A DNA stretch of 18,263 nucleotides, taken from contig RPQK01000048.1 in NCBI GenBank assembly GCA_003819755.1, forward strand, positions 1 to 18,263, in the 5' to 3' direction. The translations under genes and the position numbers were made by a program. The notes beneath the pieces are model-generated. The model made no database searches and had not been told where the DNA came from. It worked only from the letters and a program-made list of their open reading frames with translations. The stretch comes from Acidobacteriota bacterium. GTDB lineage: Bacteria; Acidobacteriota; UBA6911; RPQK01. Position 1 is the first letter of the stretch. Each line of letters begins with the position of its first letter. This document shows positions 14,329 through 18,263 of this stretch, piece by piece.

Positions 14329-16806
14329 CTAACGGTGGAACGGGGTGAGAGTCGGAAGGGAGAGAATGGTACGGAGAGGGCGCCGGACCCGGCGTTTTCG
14401 CGGCAAAGGTCCGGCATCTTCGAAAATGATGCCCGTATACCGTTGAAAGGAACCGATGGTCACTCTGATCCGATCTCCCATTGTGGCTGAGACGGTCGGC
14501 GGAACGTCGGGCGAGACCGGCGTAACTCGAATGGATCTTCCGAGCAACCATCGCGGGGCAGCGACAGTGAAGCTCGATCCCGGTGCCTGGTTCACCACGT
14601 CGGTAACGAGGTCCAGATCCGTATTATTCAGGTCAATAAAAAGCCGGCGCGCCTCGGGCCATTCGTACAAAGTGAGGCCAACGGTGCGAGGAACGGTGTC
14701 GGCCTGAACCAGCAGCGGACGCTTTTCATCAAGAAGCTCTCGCAGGGCGTCGCTGAAAAGGGAGAGGTTCTCTCGTTTATCGTCCAGATAATAACTCATC
14801 CCAATGTTGTCCCGAATGTACAAGACCCTCCCTTCACCGAGCGACTGCAGTCGACGGCTGGGCGCCTGCGAAGGATCGGCAACACCTGTCACTGACTTAA
14901 AGCTCGACCCGTCTGAATTGACAGCAAAGTTCCCGCTTTCTCCGCGCCTGATGCCGCTCTTGCCGGTGACGACCAACAACCCGCCTCGCCGCACCCACGG
15001 TTCGACTACATTCTGTACATCGGCAAGATCGAAGACGTCCGAGTCGGGCACGATCAGGACGCGCAGGCCCGACAGCCTCTGCGGTGTCAATTTCCACTCG
15101 GGAATCGCAACGTACTGCTGGTGCAGCTCGGTCAGCGCGGTTCCCCACCCCCAGTGAGCGAACTGGTGCGGCTGGCGCTCCAGGTCAACAAAGCCGCCGG
15201 GGGTGGTGAAGGCGAGAACCGAAGATGACGAGTAGTAGACACCCACATCGGCGACCGGCATTCTGTCCCCGTACCGATCCTTGATCGATCGGACGAAGCG
15301 AAAGAACGCGCCTTGCTGCTCCGGCGTTCCAGCCTCGGTTACAGTGTTCTCCAGGTAGATGGGAAGAGCGTGGGTCGCCAACATCTCGTAGTAGAGCGCG
15401 TCCGCCACTCCGGCGCGTCCCTGGTGCTCGGCGGGAATATGCATCCTGGCGGTTACGAATCGACTGCGGGCGTGCTCGCGGGCCAGCTTGAAGACCGGGG
15501 CAAAGCGGCCTCTCGGAGGCAGCGTGATTCCGCGCGATCCGGCGGCTACGGCCCACTCGGACGTCATCTCGGTGGCCACCTGATCAAGATTGCCGCGGAC
15601 CCACCCGAGGCTGTAGAACGGTATGTCATTGCCCTGGACCACAAAGTCATGAACGCCGGCTTGCTCGGCGGCGCTCTTTGTCGCCTCGTACCATTCTGTG
15701 AGTGCCTTCGTTCCACTCTGCCGCTTGTGGATCAGATAAGCCTGCCAAAGGGGGTAGTCAAGCCATCGGGCGTCAACCCATCGAGCGTCATCGAAGTCTT
15801 TGTCGTTACCGCCCCAATCAACGACTTGTTTGCGAAGCGCCGTGCGAATATCGAAAGTCCCGAGATCCGGGATCCCCCAGGCTTTAAGCGTGTCAGCCGG
15901 GAACCGCTCAGAGAGAAATGATCGGAACGTGGCCACCGACCATTCACCGAAAGCGCCCATCACGGGCGGGCTGCCGAGTCCGTCAAAAGCCGAGAAGTTG
16001 TCGGCGGTGATGCCATTAAGTCCGGCATCGGCTGCCATTAGAGAACTCGCGCGTTGGTACCCGATCCAAGCCGGACACGCAGCGTCTTTGGGGAAGCCCA
16101 TATTCCCCGTATAGCGGCCGTCTATCAAGAGAAGTCCGTCCAGCGGCATTTTCGGGAGTCCTGTGTTCGGATCCACCGCGACCGGTTCCACCGGCTGGGG
16201 CACCAGGATTCCGAGCACGTTCTTGGACGATGCGGCGTCCAATACCCGCGAGGTCCGGGGATCCTTCGGGTCCCCCGTGTATCCGGAGGCCACTCTCCCG
16301 TCCGGGTACGTCATAGGAGGGCCAGAGTAGCGCGGGTGATTGCGTGTGTAGGGACGAGCGTACTCTTCATCATCAAAGAAGCTCTGCGGTCCCACCCAGA
16401 CGATCGGGCCCCCACTGTAGTTCCACCAATTCCAGTTGTGTGCAACCAAAGGGATGTAGTCAAAAGCATCTTGTCGAGCTCCGAGCTCGCCCACAAAACA
16501 ACTGGCTGTCCCGAAAGCTTCCCAGTATCCGAGGGTTCTGACACCGACACTCTGAAAGGCAGGAACCAGGAAGGGATCGCCATGGACAATTTGACCGTAG
16601 GTGCCAAAGCCTGGATTGAGCTGCCCAGCACTAAGCACGACGTTGGCGCCGCCGACCAGGTGCGGCGGCAGTTCCCTCGACCACACCTCGGCAATCAGCG
16701 GAAAATCGTCCCACCACGGACGCGGCTCTCCCTGCGCGAATGCCCGCGAAACCGGGAAAAGGGATATGAGCCAGAGAATCAGCAGGGAAATACGCCTCTT
16801 GGTCAT
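14329..16806 (-). CDS. Secreted glycoside-hydrolase-like protein with a beta-galactosidase trimerisation-type domain
   Basis: From ATG 16806 the protein has 825 residues. That start is preceded by a strong GGGAGGAGG and opens a signal peptide (MTKRRISLLILWLISLFPVSRAFA, cut near residue 24). The frame extends to 17076, but those 90 residues have no secretion signal and an arginine-rich shadow composition. Residues 50-480 look like a glycoside-hydrolase (beta/alpha)8 barrel, with strand-like blocks VRTLGYWEAF (89-98), GLNGITADNFSAFDG (262-276) and NLDQVATEMTSEW (406-418). Asp269, Glu413 and Glu417 are candidate acidic catalytic residues, not proven. Residues 578-620 (GLRVLIVPDSDVFDLADVQNVVEPWVRRGGLLVVTG) match the amidotransferase-like fold of beta-galactosidase trimerisation domains. 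A beta-rich C-terminal region (about 700-797) and a basic tail follow. Likely a polysaccharide-acting exported enzyme; the specific family could not be named. Confidence 0.72.
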   Translation of the reverse strand: MTKRRISLLILWLISLFPVSRAFAQGEPRPWWDDFPLIAEVWSRELPPHLVGGANVVLSAGQLNPGFGTYGQIVHGDPFLVPAFQSVGVRTLGYWEAFGTASCFVGELGARQDAFDYIPLVAHNWNWWNYSGGPIVWVGPQSFFDDEEYARPYTRNHPRYSGPPMTYPDGRVASGYTGDPKDPRTSRVLDAASSKNVLGILVPQPVEPVAVDPNTGLPKMPLDGLLLIDGRYTGNMGFPKDAACPAWIGYQRASSLMAADAGLNGITADNFSAFDGLGSPPVMGAFGEWSVATFRSFLSERFPADTLKAWGIPDLGTFDIRTALRKQVVDWGGNDKDFDDARWVDARWLDYPLWQAYLIHKRQSGTKALTEWYEATKSAAEQAGVHDFVVQGNDIPFYSLGWVRGNLDQVATEMTSEWAVAAGSRGITLPPRGRFAPVFKLAREHARSRFVTARMHIPAEHQGRAGVADALYYEMLATHALPIYLENTVTEAGTPEQQGAFFRFVRSIKDRYGDRMPVADVGVYYSSSSVLAFTTPGGFVDLERQPHQFAHWGWGTALTELHQQYVAIPEWKLTPQRLSGLRVLIVPDSDVFDLADVQNVVEPWVRRGGLLVVTGKSGIRRGESGNFAVNSDGSSFKSVTGVADPSQAPSRRLQSLGEGRVLYIRDNIGMSYYLDDKRENLSLFSDALRELLDEKRPLLVQADTVPRTVGLTLYEWPEARRLFIDLNNTDLDLVTDVVNQAPGSSFTVAAPRWLLGRSIRVTPVSPDVPPTVSATMGDRIRVTIGSFQRYTGIIFEDAGPLPRKRRVRRPLRTILSLPTLTPFHR

Positions 16807-17432
16807 GGTCCTCCTCCCGATCAGCGGACAACCAGGTTGCCGCCGCCGATCGTTTGCTCCACTGTTATCGTCCCGTTCCGACTGCTGGCGAACCACAATG
16901 TGCCGTTCTCGTTTCAGACGTTCCCCTAATCCGTCCATGCGCGAGTGTGACTGGGAGCGGAAAACCTCTGGCTTTCTTTCCCACAGGTTCGCTGGCTGGA
17001 AAGCAATCTGGGGTCCAAAGCCGAGGGGCGCGCGTGGGGCGCTGTTGCGGGGAAGTCTGGTGCCAATTCGGGGCACGACGCTCCTGACATTTTGTCAGAA
17101 GCAGCTGAGTTGCACTGACAACATGAGGCCCCTGTTGCGTTTATTGCTTCTGCCAATTTGTCAGGGCGCCTGGGGATTCCCCCTTAAACGGCTCAATCCA
17201 AAGAGTATGGCTTCCTGACAAAATGTCAGGGAGGGAGTCTTGCTTGGGTGTGAATCACCGCTCACTCCGAGCGATGTCGATCTGACTTGGCCGCAGGTCA
17301 GGACGTACAATCAGAAAGAAAGTATCACCCGACGGTGGTGCTCCATCTGCCGCTTGACCCGAAGCTCGCGGCGCGCGAGACTTTAGCGGCTAGGATTCGG
17401 GAAGAGCCGAAGCGCGGTGGGAGGGTGATGAT
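16807..17432. promoter_or_regulatory. Divergent intergenic region with a cluster of palindromic sites
   Basis: This region of about 626 bases separates the minus-strand glycoside-hydrolase-like gene from the plus-strand lipoprotein gene. It carries the CTGACA-N3-TGTCAG cluster described separately. On the minus strand at 17051-17066 there is TTGGCACCAGACTTCC, which has a good sigma-54 -24 half (TGGCAC) but TTCC instead of TTGC at -12. A short plus frame, 17254-17436, ends PLDPKLAARETLAARIREEP... and overlaps the lipoprotein ATG as ATGA. I do not recognise it and it may be the tail of a lost gene. Confidence 0.45.
17084..17230. promoter_or_regulatory. Cluster of CTGACA-N3-TGTCAG palindromes, likely binding sites of one regulator
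   Basis: Perfect palindromes lie at 17084-17098 (CTGACA TTT TGTCAG) and 17214-17230 (CCTGACA AAA TGTCAGG). A copy with one mismatch lies at 17150-17164 (CTGCCA ATT TGTCAG). A half-site CTGACA at 17115-17120 has a poor second half. Centres are about 31, 35 and 65 bases apart, close to whole helical turns. Repeated dyads with constant spacing indicate a dimeric regulator bound at several sites, such as an enhancer-binding protein. Which flanking gene is controlled cannot be told. Confidence 0.6.
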
Positions 17433-18263
17433 ATGAGGACGGTTCTCGAGTGCTTGCTCGTTGTGGCGTTAAGTCTCTGGTTCGCCTCTTGCGGAGGGGA
17501 GGGGGACGGCCCCCGTCAGACGGCGCAGCCCCTCGTCGCCATCGCCCAGTTCGTCGAACACCCGGTCCTCGATCAGGTGCGTAACGGCTTCAAGGATCAT
17601 TTCGCGAAGAAGGCCCGGTCGATCTCCTACCGGGAGTTCAACGCGCAAGGGGATTTTGCGACCGCATCCATGATCGCTCAGCAGGTCGACGCCTTGCGTC
17701 CGGACCTCGTTCTTGCGATCGCAACCCCGTCAGCCCAGGCATGTCGCAGGGAGATCAAGGACCGTCCCCTGGTCTTTGGAGCGATCACCGATCCGGTGGC
17801 GGCCGGACTGGTCCGTAGCCTTGAACAACCGGGCGTCAACGCGACCGGGACGAGTGACTTCACTCCCATCGTCGAACAACTCGATTTGATCCTCGAGATC
17901 CAGCCCGGCTGCAAAACGATCGGCACCATTCACAACTCCTCGGAGATCAACTCGACCGTGCTCGTGCGGGCACTTGAGGAGGCGTGCAAGCGGCGTGGAA
18001 TCGTTCTCAAGGTTACAGCGGTCACGAACTCGAGCGAGGTTCTCCAGGCGGCCATGAACCTTGCCGCGCAGGTGGATGCACTTTACGAAGTTCCGGACAA
18101 CACGGTCGCGACGGCCTTTGCCTCGCTCGTCAAAGCCTGTCGGGATCGGAAGGTGCCGCTCTACGGGGGTGAGGCGGAGGCAGTCGAGCAGGGTGCCGTT
18201 GCGTCTCTGGCCATCGACTACTACCAGCTCGGCCTGCAGACCGGGGCCATTGCGGAGCGAATC
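17433..18263 (+). CDS. ABC transporter substrate-binding lipoprotein (ABC_sub_bind family), C-terminus beyond the window
   Basis: The frame is open from ATG 17433 to the window edge, giving 277 residues. The start is preceded by GGGAGGGTG. The N-terminus is a lipoprotein signal with a lipobox ending FASC (LLVVALSLWFASCGG), so the mature protein should be membrane-anchored outside the cytoplasmic membrane. The remainder follows the DUF534/ABC_sub_bind pattern: VAIAQFVEHPVLDQVRNGF, AQGDFATASMIAQQ, RPDLVLAIATPSAQA, PLVFGAITDPVAAGLV, then GTSDFTPIVEQLDLI and TIGTIHNSSEINS, and later GGEAEAVEQGAVASLAIDY. Members are found with ABC permease and ATPase genes, often linked to tryptophan, tyrosine or unidentified small molecules. 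The permease and ATPase should lie just downstream. Substrate unknown. Confidence 0.9.
   Translation, partial: MRTVLECLLVVALSLWFASCGGEGDGPRQTAQPLVAIAQFVEHPVLDQVRNGFKDHFAKKARSISYREFNAQGDFATASMIAQQVDALRPDLVLAIATPSAQACRREIKDRPLVFGAITDPVAAGLVRSLEQPGVNATGTSDFTPIVEQLDLILEIQPGCKTIGTIHNSSEINSTVLVRALEEACKRRGIVLKVTAVTNSSEVLQAAMNLAAQVDALYEVPDNTVATAFASLVKACRDRKVPLYGGEAEAVEQGAVASLAIDYYQLGLQTGAIAERI

Noticed and set aside
14090..14551. KDPKDLKDPKDL-type small protein on either strand
   Set aside because: The sequence is the translation of a palindromic 9-bp tandem repeat, and similar peptides arise on both strands.
16054..16929. 291-residue plus-strand open frame
   Set aside because: It is antisense to the glycoside-hydrolase-like gene and its signal peptide, with arginine-rich shadow composition.
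1..18263. tRNA or rRNA genes
   Set aside because: I saw no cloverleaf with a CCA-type end, no conserved GGTTCGAATCC-like T-arm in context and no rRNA-like sequence; a dedicated search was not possible.

Overview
The window looks like chromosomal DNA of a GC-rich bacterium, most likely an acidobacterium or a relative. This rests on three family types common in Acidobacteriota: an NxxGxxAF-repeat exported protein at the left edge, a decayed GWxTD-domain gene, and a large secreted protein carrying two copies of a roughly 100-residue module with a 'STDSGYFWFFD...ELLVKVLDGRSVN' core. The assignment is inference from family distribution, not from a marker gene.

Layout, left to right. 1-773 (minus): N-terminal part of an exported NxxGxxAF-repeat protein that runs off the window. 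1059-1368: frameshifted GWxTD-domain remnant. 1413-2009 (minus): higBA toxin-antitoxin pair. 2115-9928 (minus): seven tightly overlapping genes forming one operon. 9929-10364: non-coding. 10365-10980 (plus): Fic-family pseudogene lacking its catalytic core. 11080-11218: long inverted repeat. 11252-14059 (minus): secreted Asp-box/DUF11/LamG protein. 14132-14300: two adjacent inverted repeats. 14329-16806 (minus): secreted glycoside-hydrolase-like protein. 16807-17432: intergenic region with a cluster of CTGACA-N3-TGTCAG palindromes. 17433 to the end (plus): lipoprotein substrate-binding component of an ABC transporter, cut by the window edge.

The centre of interest is the operon at 2115-9928. 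Four consecutive genes match, in kind and order, the Campylobacter jejuni capsule genes cj1418-cj1417-cj1416-cj1415, which make the activated phosphoramidate donor: glutamine kinase (L-glutamine phosphate), CTP:phosphoglutamine cytidylyltransferase (CDP-L-glutamine), a class I amidotransferase-type hydrolase (releasing cytidine diphosphoramidate) and an APS-kinase-like enzyme (3'-phospho-cytidine-5'-diphosphoramidate). Here the set is flanked by a sulfotransferase-like protein and a radical SAM protein upstream, and a SAM methyltransferase downstream. The donor is built like PAPS (a 3'-phosphonucleotide carrying the group to be transferred), so the sulfotransferase-fold protein is the natural candidate for the phosphoramidoyl transferase. 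The methyltransferase and radical SAM protein would modify the product or its acceptor. The acceptor is unknown. No capsule or glycosyltransferase genes are visible in the window, so this may be a phosphoramidate system different from the Campylobacter capsule.
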